The position numbers and the translations under genes are program-made. A stretch of 64,000 bases of DNA, from NCBI GenBank assembly GCA_963696505.1, contig CAVOKN010000005.1, positions 21,448 through 85,447 of the forward strand. The letters run 5' to 3'. The notes under the pieces were generated by a model. That model saw only the letters and a program-made list of their open reading frames with translations. It did no database searches and had not been told where the DNA came from. Positions 16,868 to 25,109 of this stretch are shown here, in pieces (the stretch's first letter is position 1; every line of letters starts with the position of its first letter). The stretch is from CAVOKN01 sp963696505. Its GTDB lineage: Bacteria > Pseudomonadota > Gammaproteobacteria > Burkholderiales > Rhodocyclaceae.

Positions 16868-18319
16868 CTACTCGCGCCCCTGCGCGTAGATCTGTCCGGA
16901 GAGGGCCATCTGGATGGCGACGAGGGGGTTATAGCCGCGGTGGGCCATGGTCTGGAGGTAGCTGGAGATGCGGCAGTAGGCCTCGGCATATTCACGGGTA
17001 CGGAAGCAGCCAGAGACCTTCTGCTTGACCTTGCTCATGCGCAGGTCGCGCTCGGCGCGGTTGTTGGTGAACGGCACGTGGGGGAGCTTGGCAAAGAGCA
17101 GGACAGCATCCTCATAGTCCTTGAATCGCTGCCAGAGGTTATGGGCGTCGGATTTCGCCACCCGGCCGCGGCTGCCCTTGTTGCGCGGGGGTAGCGGCGG
17201 GAGCTGCTTGGCGCCCTGGGCGAGGATGGTGCGGTAGCGCTTGCGCAGGCGCTTGTACTCCACCTCGGTCAGATGCTTGCTCTCGCGTTCAGCCACCTTG
17301 GTACGCGTCTGCTTCAGCAGGCGCTTAAGGTTCTTCGCCCACGGGTAGCCGTTGGACTCGATGACGAAGGTGAGCTCGCGCAGCAGGTGGGCGCCACACA
17401 GGCCATGGCCGCAGTGGGTGTAGGACAGGTAGGAGGCCCAGCAGTCGTGGATGAGGCTGCCTCCATAGCGGGGGATGATGTTGATCGCCGTGATGGCTTC
17501 CAGTCCGCGCTTGGGGTGAAGGAATTTCAGGGTGATGTCCCCGCCCGAGCAAACGTGGACCCAGTGGTTCTTGCGCTCGACCCGCAGGGAAGTCTCATCC
17601 ACGTGCAGGGTGGGCTGGGCGAGGAGCTGGTCGATGGCGGTGCGCTCCCACTCGGCCAGGGCGTGATGCAGCTGCAGGACCCACTTGAGCAGGGTCGCTT
17701 CGGACACGATCTGCTCGATGAGGGTGGCCAGCGTGTGCTGCACCCGCTTCAGTGCCACCATCTGGGCGATCAGCAGGTGCAGGACGAAGGCCTTGATTCC
17801 GGTACCGTACTGCAGCGGGCCGGACAGATCCGCCGGGAAGCGGCCTTGGGTGAGCGCCTGGCAGCGGGGGCAGGACTTGAGCTCGGCGTTAACGTGGCTC
17901 ACCACCTTCTCGAAGACGATGTCGATGCGGGTGCGCCGCTCGTGTGCCTGACAGGGCGTGTCGGTCAGATCGGTGCCACAGCGGGCACAGGTGGTGACGG
18001 GGGCGATGGCGACGGTCTCCACCGTGCGGGTGTGGCGGGCGCGCTCCAGGGGCGGCTCTGGGCCGTTGGACTGGCTGCCGGGCCGGGAGGCGGTGTCATC
18101 GTCCTTGGGGGTGCGCGAGGGGGGCACACTGGCGTTGCGGCTGTTCTTCGGCGTGCTCTTTTCCATGAACACCGCCATCAGCAGCTCGAATAGCATCAGC
18201 AGGGCCTGGATGAGGGCGCGGCCCTCGGCCGAGATCCGGCCCCTGGCGCACAGCGCCTCGAACTGGCCCTTGAGTCCTTCGAACTCAGTGCGCAGAGAAA
18301 CCGTGTTGACGCTGGCCAC
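16868..18319 (-). CDS. IS66-family transposase (TnpC type)
   Basis: The 483-aa transposase has an N-terminal coiled/helical region and a basic low-complexity stretch (KNSRNASVPPSRTPKDDD). A zinc-binding motif follows (CARCGTDLTD, later CPRCQ), then the DDE catalytic domain with LHVDETSLRVE, the IHDCWASYL segment and the final NNRAERDLRMSKVKQKVSG. All IS66 landmarks are present and there is no frameshift. It starts 4 bp after the stop of the methylase gene, so translation of the two is probably coupled. Confidence 0.95.
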   Translation of the reverse strand: MASVNTVSLRTEFEGLKGQFEALCARGRISAEGRALIQALLMLFELLMAVFMEKSTPKNSRNASVPPSRTPKDDDTASRPGSQSNGPEPPLERARHTRTVETVAIAPVTTCARCGTDLTDTPCQAHERRTRIDIVFEKVVSHVNAELKSCPRCQALTQGRFPADLSGPLQYGTGIKAFVLHLLIAQMVALKRVQHTLATLIEQIVSEATLLKWVLQLHHALAEWERTAIDQLLAQPTLHVDETSLRVERKNHWVHVCSGGDITLKFLHPKRGLEAITAINIIPRYGGSLIHDCWASYLSYTHCGHGLCGAHLLRELTFVIESNGYPWAKNLKRLLKQTRTKVAERESKHLTEVEYKRLRKRYRTILAQGAKQLPPLPPRNKGSRGRVAKSDAHNLWQRFKDYEDAVLLFAKLPHVPFTNNRAERDLRMSKVKQKVSGCFRTREYAEAYCRISSYLQTMAHRGYNPLVAIQMALSGQIYAQGRE

Positions 18320-18323
18320 CGCG

Positions 18324-18986
18324 TCAGGTGGCCTCGACGGCCATGAGCGCGGCCAGCACCGCCAGGCGCTCGGGCGCCGGCATGGCCCGGTAGCGTCGCG
18401 CCCAGCTCTCGGCCTTGCGCTTGATACGCTGCCGATCGGTGAAATTCTTGCCGGCGAAGCGTGCCCAGTGCACCCGGTCCGGGATGAAGTTCAGCCACAG
18501 CTTCTCGGTGCGCACGCCGGCCTGGTTCATGACCTGCAGCGCCAGGTGCTGCCAATCGCCGAGCTCTGCGTCGTAGAGGGCCGAGGGGTAGCCGGACAGG
18601 ATCACCGCACAGGGCAGGCCCTTGAGCAGCGCCAGGAGCTCGCGATGGTCCTGCTCGGTGTACTCGAAGCGATAGCGCCGCCCCGAGCTGCGGGTCTGGT
18701 GCAGGTAGGGCGGGTCGCTGTAGACCAGCTCCCGGCCGGTGAACGGGAACGCCGCCAGAAAGCGGTGGGCACAGCCGTGGACCCTCTCCACCGGGTAGTC
18801 GCACTGCAAGCGCTCCAGCGCCCGCTCATTCAGATCGATGCCGATGTTGCGCAGCGCCGGCGCCTTGCGCTGCATGATCGCCCCGCCGCCCAGGTGGGTC
18901 TCGATGTAGGTGTCGTGGGGGGGCATCAGGGCAATGATCGGCTGGCACAAGCCCGAGGTCGCCTTGGAGCCGAAGTAGCTGCCCAT
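18324..18986 (-). CDS. D12-class DNA adenine (N6) methyltransferase, IS passenger
   Basis: The 220-aa protein has the D12/Dam-family order: an N-terminal YFGSKATSGLCQPIIALMPP, the SAM-binding YIETHLGGGAIM, the acidic IGIDLN, and the catalytic DPPY in YSDPPYLHQTR. It is shorter than Dam (about 270 aa) and lacks a large recognition insert. It sits inside the IS66 inverted repeats, upstream of the transposase. A likely role is methylating the element's own DNA or promoter, as Dam does for IS10, but this is inference. Target sequence is unknown. Confidence 0.88.
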   Translation of the reverse strand: MGSYFGSKATSGLCQPIIALMPPHDTYIETHLGGGAIMQRKAPALRNIGIDLNERALERLQCDYPVERVHGCAHRFLAAFPFTGRELVYSDPPYLHQTRSSGRRYRFEYTEQDHRELLALLKGLPCAVILSGYPSALYDAELGDWQHLALQVMNQAGVRTEKLWLNFIPDRVHWARFAGKNFTDRQRIKRKAESWARRYRAMPAPERLAVLAALMAVEAT

Positions 18987-19016
18987 CGCAGGGGGCCCGG
19001 TGAAGGTCTCGGACCA

Positions 19017-19045
19017 ACTCTAGGCGCTCGACGCTATGTTGTCAA
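19017..19045 (-). promoter_or_regulatory. Sigma-70 promoter of the IS66 methylase-transposase operon
   Basis: On the minus strand, TTGACA (19040-19045) and TAGAGT (19017-19022) are separated by 17 bp and lie 31 bp before the methylase start. Two direct copies of CGAATTCCGG (19049-19058 and 19064-19073) sit just upstream of the -35 box. Confidence 0.75.
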
Positions 19046-19123
19046 GCACGAATTCCGGCAGCGCGAATTCCGGAAATTGGCTGCGCCGGTATCAGGAGGG
19101 GCTGCTGGGGGGCGAGTAGTTAC

Positions 19124-19131
19124 CGCAATCG
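19124..19131. other. Right target-site duplication of the IS66 element
   Basis: CGCAATCG is identical to 16856-16863. Confidence 0.95.
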
Positions 19132-19187
19132 TTTGCCTTATCGACTATGATCGTCGCGCCGGCTTGCGGCGCGACAGGAGGAATTCG

Positions 19188-19625
19188 ATGGACAGACGGG
19201 AAGCACTGGGAGTAAGCCTCGCTGTGGCGGCGGTTGCCGTGGCGGGCGGCGCGAGCGCCGCCGGGGAACACGATCATCACCATCACGGCGGTGGCAAGTA
19301 TCGCCCGCTGACGGCCAGTGCGGCCGAGTGCCTGCACGTCGGCGGGGAGTGCATCAACCATTGCCTGGATCTGCTTGCCACCGGCGACAAGGAACTCGCC
19401 GCCTGCGCCAAGTCGGTGAACCAGATGCTTGCGGCATGCGACGCGCTGGTGCGCCTCGGTTCCCAGGAATCGAAGTACCTGCCGAAGATGGCGGCGCTGG
19501 CGGGTCAGATCTGCGAGGACTGCGAGAAGGAATGCCGCAAGCACGAGAAGAAGCACGCCCAGTGCAAGGCCTGTGCCGATGCCTGCGCCGCCTGCCTGAA
19601 GGAGTGCCGCAAGGTCGCGGCCTGA
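19188..19625 (+). CDS. csp: Csp1-like four-helix copper-storage protein (Tat-exported, Cys-rich)
   Basis: Csp proteins store many Cu(I) ions on cysteines lining a four-helix bundle. This 145-aa protein has a twin-arginine start (MDRREALGVSLAV) with cleavage near ASA, then a His-rich segment (HDHHHHGGG). Thirteen cysteines follow in helical CxxxC-type spacings (ECLHVGGECINHC, QICEDCEKEC, CKACADACAACLKEC). Thirteen is the number known for exported Csp1. It has a good AGGAGG ribosome site. The IS66 insertion lies 64 bp upstream and separates the gene from its old upstream region, so expression may be altered. Confidence 0.85.
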   Translation: MDRREALGVSLAVAAVAVAGGASAAGEHDHHHHGGGKYRPLTASAAECLHVGGECINHCLDLLATGDKELAACAKSVNQMLAACDALVRLGSQESKYLPKMAALAGQICEDCEKECRKHEKKHAQCKACADACAACLKECRKVAA

Positions 19626-19695
19626 AGGCCGCAGCAAGTCAGTGTCCGGGGAGCAGTGAGTTGGCCGCCCCACATTAATTTCTTGAGGAGAAGCC

Positions 19696-20562
19696 ATGTA
19701 TCCGTTGCCGCGACTGATCGCCCGCAGTGCCCTGGTTCTTGCCGCAATGCTGGGCCTGGGCCAGGCCGCCCACGCCCAGGGCGTGCTGAAGGTTTCCGCG
19801 ATTCCCGACGAAGCCCCAACGGAGTTGCAGCGCAAGTTTGCCCCGCTCGGCAAGTATCTGGAGCGCGAGACGGGCATGAAAGTGGAATTCACGCCGGTCA
19901 CCGACTATGCCGCCGTCGTGGAGTCGCTGGCGACGAAGAAAATCGACATGGCCTGGCTCGGCGGCTTCACCTTCGTCCAGACGAAGATACGCACCAACGG
20001 CACCGCCATCCCCATCGTCCAGCGCGAGGAGGACGCGGTGTTCACCAGCAAGTTCATTACCGCCGACGACATGATCAAGTCCTTCGCCGACCTCAAGGGT
20101 CGCAACTTCGCCTTCGGCTCGCCCTCCTCCACCTCCGGCCACCTCATGCCGCGCCACTTCCTGATGCAGGCGGGGCTGGACCCGGACAAGGATTTCAAGA
20201 ACGTCGCCTTCTCCGGCGCCCACGACGCCACGGCGGCCTTCGTCGCGGCGGGCAAGGCCGATGCCGGCGTGCTCAACGCCTCGGTGTGGGACAAACTGGT
20301 CGAGCAGAAGAAGGTTGACCCGGCCAAGGTGAAGGTCTTCGCCACCACCCCGCCGTACTTCGACTACAACTGGACGGTGCGCGGCGACTTAGATCCGGTG
20401 CTGGTGAAGAAGCTCACCGACGCCTTCCTCAAGCTCGACCCCAACAACCCCGAGCACAAAGAGCTGATGGCGCTGCAGCGCGCCGGCCGCTTCATCCCGA
20501 CCAAGGCCGACAATTACGCCGGCATCGAGGCGGCAGCCAAGGCCGCGGGGCTTCTGAAGTAG
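19696..20562 (+). CDS. PhnD-family periplasmic substrate-binding protein
   Basis: The 288-aa protein has a signal peptide (cut after AHA near residue 27). It shows the PhnD/PtxB-type fold with LKVSAIPDEAPTELQRKF, DYAAVVESLATKKIDMAWLGG, FGSPSSTSGHLMPRHF and a final polar helix. Relatives bind phosphonate, phosphite or other oxyanions. One branch is annotated as putative selenate transport, and selD and mnmH lie 11 kb downstream here. Substrate cannot be read from sequence. It heads a transporter operon with an ATPase and two permeases. Confidence 0.8.
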   Translation: MYPLPRLIARSALVLAAMLGLGQAAHAQGVLKVSAIPDEAPTELQRKFAPLGKYLERETGMKVEFTPVTDYAAVVESLATKKIDMAWLGGFTFVQTKIRTNGTAIPIVQREEDAVFTSKFITADDMIKSFADLKGRNFAFGSPSSTSGHLMPRHFLMQAGLDPDKDFKNVAFSGAHDATAAFVAAGKADAGVLNASVWDKLVEQKKVDPAKVKVFATTPPYFDYNWTVRGDLDPVLVKKLTDAFLKLDPNNPEHKELMALQRAGRFIPTKADNYAGIEAAAKAAGLLK

Positions 20563-20656
20563 GGCGGAACAGGCCCATCGGGCCGCCTTCCGCCACACCG
20601 ACAAAGGTGGATGAGGCGCCAGCGGCGCGCATCCACCTCATGAAATCGTCAACGTC

Positions 20657-21490
20657 ATGAGCTTCCATCTCCAGGCTGCAGGGCTCGCCCACGCCAACGG
20701 CCATCGCGCGCTGAACCGCCTGACCCTGGAGGCACAGGCCGGCGAGCGCATCGCCGTGATCGGTCCCTCGGGCGCGGGCAAGACTTCTCTGCTGCGCCTG
20801 CTCGCAACTTCGCTGCGGCCCACCGAAGGGCGTATCAGCGTGCTCGGCGCAAACCCCTGGCAGCTCGCAGGGCGCGAGCTGCGCCGCTTGCGCAGCCGTA
20901 TCGGCGTGGTCCATCAGGCGCCGCCGCTGCCGCCGCGCCAGCGCACCGTCACCGCCATCCTCGCCGGGCGCCTCGGCACCTGGCCATGGTGGAAGTCGCT
21001 GCTCTCGCTGTGGTATCCCGCCGACATGGCGGGGGCGCGGGCGCAACTGGCGCGGCTCGACCTCGCCGACCGGCTGTTCGAGCGCTGCGACCGCCTCTCC
21101 GGCGGCCAGCTCCAGCGCGTAGGCGTGGCGCGGGTGCTGTATCAGGCGCCGGAAATGATCCTCGCGGACGAGCCGGTTTCCGCAATGGACCCGGCGCTCG
21201 CCGATCTCACCGTCTCGCAACTCAGCCAGGAGGCAACCGCCCGCGGCGTGACGCTGGTGGCGAGCCTGCATGCCGTCGATCTCGCGCTGCGCTGGTTCCC
21301 GCGCATCGTCGGCCTCAAGGCCGGCGAGATCCAGTTCGACCTGCCGCCGGTGAAAGTCGATGACGCCCTGCTGCGCGATCTCTATTCCTCGGAAAGCAGC
21401 GTGATCCCGACCCAGGACCGGGAGCCACTGCTGCTGCCCGAGCCCGGGGTCAGCGATGCCGCGTCGCCGCGGCGCGCCCAGTGCTGGTGA
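20657..21490 (+). CDS. PhnC-type ABC transporter ATPase
   Basis: This 277-aa ATPase has Walker A GPSGAGKTS, a Q-loop (VVHQAP), the signature LSGGQLQRV, Walker B MILADEP and the switch His in SLHAVD. It energises the oxyanion-type importer formed with the upstream binding protein and the two downstream permeases. Its end overlaps the first permease start by 10 bp. The gap to the binding-protein gene (94 bp) contains two GC-rich hairpins, which may lower downstream expression relative to the binding protein. Confidence 0.85.
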   Translation: MSFHLQAAGLAHANGHRALNRLTLEAQAGERIAVIGPSGAGKTSLLRLLATSLRPTEGRISVLGANPWQLAGRELRRLRSRIGVVHQAPPLPPRQRTVTAILAGRLGTWPWWKSLLSLWYPADMAGARAQLARLDLADRLFERCDRLSGGQLQRVGVARVLYQAPEMILADEPVSAMDPALADLTVSQLSQEATARGVTLVASLHAVDLALRWFPRIVGLKAGEIQFDLPPVKVDDALLRDLYSSESSVIPTQDREPLLLPEPGVSDAASPRRAQCW

Positions 21491-22314
21491 GCGACATCGC
21501 CATCCTCCGCGACCCCCACGCGCTGCGCCGCGTGACGCTGCTCGCCGGCGCGCTGATCCTGCTGTGGCCGCTGCTGCAGCTCGCCCAGTTCAATCCGGCG
21601 GGATTGTTCGATGCCCAGAACCTCAAGGTGATGGGCCACTTCCTTCAGGGTTTCCTGCCCCCCGATGTGTCGGCGGAGTTTCTCGGCATGGTGGTCAAGG
21701 CGACGCTGGAGACGCTGGCCATGGCCACCGCCGGCATCACGCTGGCAATGCTGATCGCCGTGCCGCTGGGCATGGCGATGACCCACAGCCTGTCGGTGTC
21801 GCGCATCGGACCCGGCCCCGGGCGCTGGCGCGGCGAATCGGGGCGGGCGCTGGTGCGCGTCGCCTTGCTGCTGCTGCGAGGCATACCGGAACTGGTATGG
21901 GCGCTGGTCTTCGTGCGCGCCCTGGGCCTGGGCGCCGCGGCGGGGGTGCTGGCGCTCGCCATCACCTACGGCGGCATGCTCGGCAAGGTCTATGCGGAAA
22001 TCCTGGAGTCCGGCGACACGCGGCCGGCCCGCGCGCTGCTGGAATCGGGCAGCGGTCGCGTGATGGCTTTGGCATATGGCCTGATCCCCGGCGCCGCGCA
22101 GGAACTCGTCTCCTACACCATCTACCGCTGGGAGTGCGCGATCCGCGCCTCGGTGGTGATGGGCTTCGTCGGCGCCGGAGGGCTGGGCCAGTTGATGGAC
22201 CAGTCGATGAAGATGCTCAACGGCGGCGAGGCCGCCACCATCCTGCTCACCTTCCTGCTGCTGGTGCTGCTGGCGGACGCCATCAGCGCCGCGCTGCGCA
22301 AGCAGCTTGCGTGA
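21481..22314 (+). CDS. PhnE-type ABC permease, first copy
   Basis: The 277-aa inner-membrane permease starts with GTG and overlaps the ATPase gene. It has about six helices and the EAA-like loop with MGFVGAGGLGQLMDQSMKM. A conserved RGIPELVWALVFVRALG segment matches PhnE relatives. Its stop overlaps the start of the second permease (TGATG), showing a tightly coupled operon. Confidence 0.85.
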   Translation: MLVSDIAILRDPHALRRVTLLAGALILLWPLLQLAQFNPAGLFDAQNLKVMGHFLQGFLPPDVSAEFLGMVVKATLETLAMATAGITLAMLIAVPLGMAMTHSLSVSRIGPGPGRWRGESGRALVRVALLLLRGIPELVWALVFVRALGLGAAAGVLALAITYGGMLGKVYAEILESGDTRPARALLESGSGRVMALAYGLIPGAAQELVSYTIYRWECAIRASVVMGFVGAGGLGQLMDQSMKMLNGGEAATILLTFLLLVLLADAISAALRKQLA

Positions 22315-23141
22315 TGGCCAGGGGATGTGATCCTTCGGCAAGGCTGGACGACGCCGGCGAGGCGGCCAAGTTCTGCCTCACCTGCACCCTCACGCTGCTC
22401 GGCGTGGCGGTGGTGATCGTCGCCAGCTTCGCCTATCTTTCCCTGGGCCTGGACCGGCTGTTTACCGCGGAAGCGGGCGCGGACATGCTGCGCTTCTTCC
22501 TGTCCTTCTTTCCGCCCGAGCTCTCAGCCGCCTATCTCGCCAAGGTCGCCAAGGGCGCGCTGGAGACGCTGGCGATCTCGGCCATCGGCACGCTGCTGGC
22601 GGCGGCCGCCGCGATGTTTCTGGCATTGCCGGCGTCGGGCCGCTACGGGCTGGCGCTGCGCAATGGCACGCGCTTCCTCCTCAACGTGCTGCGCTCGGTG
22701 CCGGAACTGGTGTGGGCCGCGCTGATGGTGCTGGCGGCGGGTCTCGGCCCCTTCGCCGGAACGCTGGCGCTGGCGCTGCACACTTCCGGCGTGCTCGGAC
22801 GGCTGTTTGCCGAGACGCTGGAGAACGCGCCGCCGGAACCCGCCGGGGCGCTGGTGGACGCGGGCGCCACGCCGGCGCTGGCCTTCATCTACGGCACCCT
22901 GCCTTCGATCCTGCCGCAACTGGTTGCCTACAGCCTCTATCGCTGGGAGATGAATATCCGCATGGCGGCGATCCTCGGCTTCGTCGGCGCCGGCGGCCTG
23001 GGGCAGATGCTCTACTTCGAGCTGTCCCTGTTCCGCCAGGGTGAGGCATGCACGGTGATTCTCGCCATGCTGCTGCTGGTGATCGTCGTCGATGGCGTCA
23101 GCGCGGTGGTGCGGCGCGGGCTGGCGCGGGCGCATTCATGA
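22314..23141 (+). CDS. PhnE-type ABC permease, second copy
   Basis: The 275-aa permease is a paralogue of the one before it. It shares SVPELVWAALMVLAAGLGP, YSLYRWEMNIRMAAILGFVG and GAGGLGQMLY. Two different PhnE permeases in one operon imply a heterodimeric channel, as in several PhnDCEE'-type transporters. The chosen start (ATG in TGATG) couples it to the preceding gene. A repeat pair follows the stop. Confidence 0.85.
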   Translation: MARGCDPSARLDDAGEAAKFCLTCTLTLLGVAVVIVASFAYLSLGLDRLFTAEAGADMLRFFLSFFPPELSAAYLAKVAKGALETLAISAIGTLLAAAAAMFLALPASGRYGLALRNGTRFLLNVLRSVPELVWAALMVLAAGLGPFAGTLALALHTSGVLGRLFAETLENAPPEPAGALVDAGATPALAFIYGTLPSILPQLVAYSLYRWEMNIRMAAILGFVGAGGLGQMLYFELSLFRQGEACTVILAMLLLVIVVDGVSAVVRRGLARAHS

Positions 23142-23157
23142 TTGTGAAAGCTGGATC

Positions 23158-23211
23158 GGTGCGCATGGCGCACCCTACGTTGGCATGGTTGGAGGGTGCG
23201 CCATGCGCACC
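23158..23211. repeat. Inverted GGTGCGC/GCGCACC repeat pair between convergent genes
   Basis: Units at 23158-23179 and 23191-23211 are inverted copies of the dispersed GTGCGC palindrome family also at 9253 and 13091. They may end transcripts from both sides. Confidence 0.65.
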
Positions 23212-23213
23212 GT

Positions 23214-25061
23214 TCACCGGTGGGTGAGCTGCGCGTAGAGCTGCGGCAGCCGCGCCGGCAGTTCCTCCGGCTTGCGGATGACGGTGAAGCCGGCGGGGCC
23301 GAAGAGGTGGGGCAGGTAGGCCTCGCCCTCGCGGTCTATGGTGACGCAGAACGGCCGCAGCCCGCGCTCCCGCGCTTCGATCACGGCCACGCGGGTGTCC
23401 TCGATGCCGTAGCGGCCCTCGTAGTGGTCGGTGTCGTTGGGCTTGCCGTCGGTGAGGATCAGCAGCAGGCGCACCTGGGAGGGCTGTTTCTCCAGCAGCC
23501 GCGTGGCATGGCGGATGGCGGCGCCGAGCCGGGTGTAGTAGCCGGGCTTGATCGCGGCGATGCGGCTGCGGATGGCGCCGTCGTACTTCTCGGCGAAGCC
23601 CTTTATCTGGTGCACGCGCACGTTGTTGCGCTTCAAGGACGAGAAACCGTACAGCGCCAGCGCGTCGCCGGTGGCGGTGAGCGCCTCGGCGAACAGCGTC
23701 AGCGTGTCCTTGATCACGTCGATGACGCGGGCATGGTTGCCGACCCAGGCGTCGGTTGACAGGGAGAGGTCCGCCAGCACCAGGCAGGCGAGGTCGCGCT
23801 CGGCGGGCAGTTGCGCGAGATAGGTGCCGGCTTCGCGGCCGTGGCTGCCGGCGATGCGGTCGGCATGGGCGCGCACACAGGCGTCGAGATCCAGCTCCTG
23901 GCCGTCGGGCTGGCTCTTCATCCAGCGCCGCACCGGCTGCAGCGCGGAGAACTGCCAGCGCAGCTTCTGCGCCGGCTTGCGCAGGTGGGCGGGCAGCGGG
24001 CAGGGCGTGGCCTCCCGCGCCACCAGCGGCTGCACGCGGCAGTAGTCAGGCCGCAGGAGGCGGCGGCGGAAGTCCCATTCCGGCAGCAGGATGCCCTCGC
24101 CCAGGGGCAGGTCGTCCTGGGCGGCGGAGGGCAGGTCGAGGTCGAACTTGACGCGCGATGCCGTGGTGCTGCCGTCGCTGACGGCGAGTTCGTCCATGTC
24201 CTCGGCGCGGCGGCCGGCCTCGGGATCGGGATCGTCGTCCTGGGGGCGGTTCACCTTGATGAACTCGGCCCAGGAGAACAGGCTCTCGGCGCGAAACAGC
24301 ATCAGGAAGCCGCCCTTGTCCTGTTGCGCATCGGTGCGCCGTGCCTTGAGCCGCTTGCGGCTCCCGGGCTGCGTCGCGCCATCCGGTTGCTGCTGCTCGG
24401 TCAGGGCCTGTTCGGCGGCTCGACGCTGGGCGAGGTCCAGCGCCCTGAAGTTCGGATAGAGCCACAGCGGCACCGGCTGGGGCGGGCGGCCCTTGCGCGG
24501 CAGCGGCGGCAGGCGATCGATGCTACCGGGATGGGTCAGCGCCTGCCGTATCGCCTGTTCCACCTCTGCTTCCATGACGGGCAGCTTGCCGGGCGCAATG
24601 CGGACGGCAAGTTCGGCCTCGACCAGGCGGCGGTAGCGCGGCGCGAAACCGGGGAAGCGTTCCAGCGCGGCCAGGGTCGCGGCCTGGTTGCGCTCTATCC
24701 AGGGCAGGTCCGAGTCGCGGTCGGCGGCGGCGAGCGCGATCAGCCAGAGGTAAAGGTCGCGGTTGCGGCTTGCTTGCGGAAAGCAGGCGATGCGCGGCGG
24801 CAGTTGCAGGGTCTGCTCGTCGCGCGTTGTGTGGGCGGTGCGCTCGTCGCTCCCCGCGATGCGCTGGAGCAGGCGCCGCCGCGCGCCGTGACGCGTCTCG
24901 GTCGCCGCCGCCACGCGCAGCCCCGGCTCGCCGCCGAAGGCGCGGAACAGCACACCGGCCGTCTTCTCGATCTGCGCCAGATCCACCGCAGCCTCGGGAT
25001 GGTCGCGCTGCGCGGCGCGGGTAATAACCCGGTGCCAAAGGCCGCCGACGAACTCTTCCAT
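23214..25061 (-). CDS. norD: NorD, VWA-domain activator of nitric oxide reductase
   Basis: NorD works with the NorQ AAA+ ATPase to activate or insert metal into nitric oxide reductase. The 615-aa protein has a long helical N-terminal region and a C-terminal VWA domain with the MIDAS motif DLSLSTD (around residue 430). LTDGKPNDTDHYEGRYG and RPFCVTIDREG follow. It is last in a minus-strand cluster with a polyferredoxin, a small membrane protein, norQ and cytochrome-oxidase-like subunits. norC and norB are not in the window. Confidence 0.88.
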   Translation of the reverse strand: MEEFVGGLWHRVITRAAQRDHPEAAVDLAQIEKTAGVLFRAFGGEPGLRVAAATETRHGARRRLLQRIAGSDERTAHTTRDEQTLQLPPRIACFPQASRNRDLYLWLIALAAADRDSDLPWIERNQAATLAALERFPGFAPRYRRLVEAELAVRIAPGKLPVMEAEVEQAIRQALTHPGSIDRLPPLPRKGRPPQPVPLWLYPNFRALDLAQRRAAEQALTEQQQPDGATQPGSRKRLKARRTDAQQDKGGFLMLFRAESLFSWAEFIKVNRPQDDDPDPEAGRRAEDMDELAVSDGSTTASRVKFDLDLPSAAQDDLPLGEGILLPEWDFRRRLLRPDYCRVQPLVAREATPCPLPAHLRKPAQKLRWQFSALQPVRRWMKSQPDGQELDLDACVRAHADRIAGSHGREAGTYLAQLPAERDLACLVLADLSLSTDAWVGNHARVIDVIKDTLTLFAEALTATGDALALYGFSSLKRNNVRVHQIKGFAEKYDGAIRSRIAAIKPGYYTRLGAAIRHATRLLEKQPSQVRLLLILTDGKPNDTDHYEGRYGIEDTRVAVIEARERGLRPFCVTIDREGEAYLPHLFGPAGFTVIRKPEELPARLPQLYAQLTHR

Positions 25062-25109
25062 TTCGGGTACGCGCTGAAAGTCAGTCGCTGGGGGGCGGCG
25101 ATCTGCCCC

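Larger units (their letters stand above)
16864..19123 (-). mobile_element. Complete IS66-family insertion sequence (ISBst12-like) with methylase passenger
   Basis: The ends begin GTAACTACTCGC on the left (16864-16875) and its exact complement GCGAGTAGTTAC on the right (19112-19123). GTAA ends are diagnostic for IS66. Flanking CGCAATCG duplications are identical on both sides. The 2260-bp element carries a TnpC-type transposase and an upstream DNA adenine methylase gene. tnpA and tnpB are absent, as in the ISBst12 group. The transposase stop codon lies inside the left repeat. The exact duplication and intact genes indicate a recent insertion. Confidence 0.95.

Noticed and set aside
16868..18986. 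The adenine methylase as part of a restriction-modification system
   Set aside because: No endonuclease gene is adjacent and the gene lies inside the IS66 inverted repeats with the transposase.
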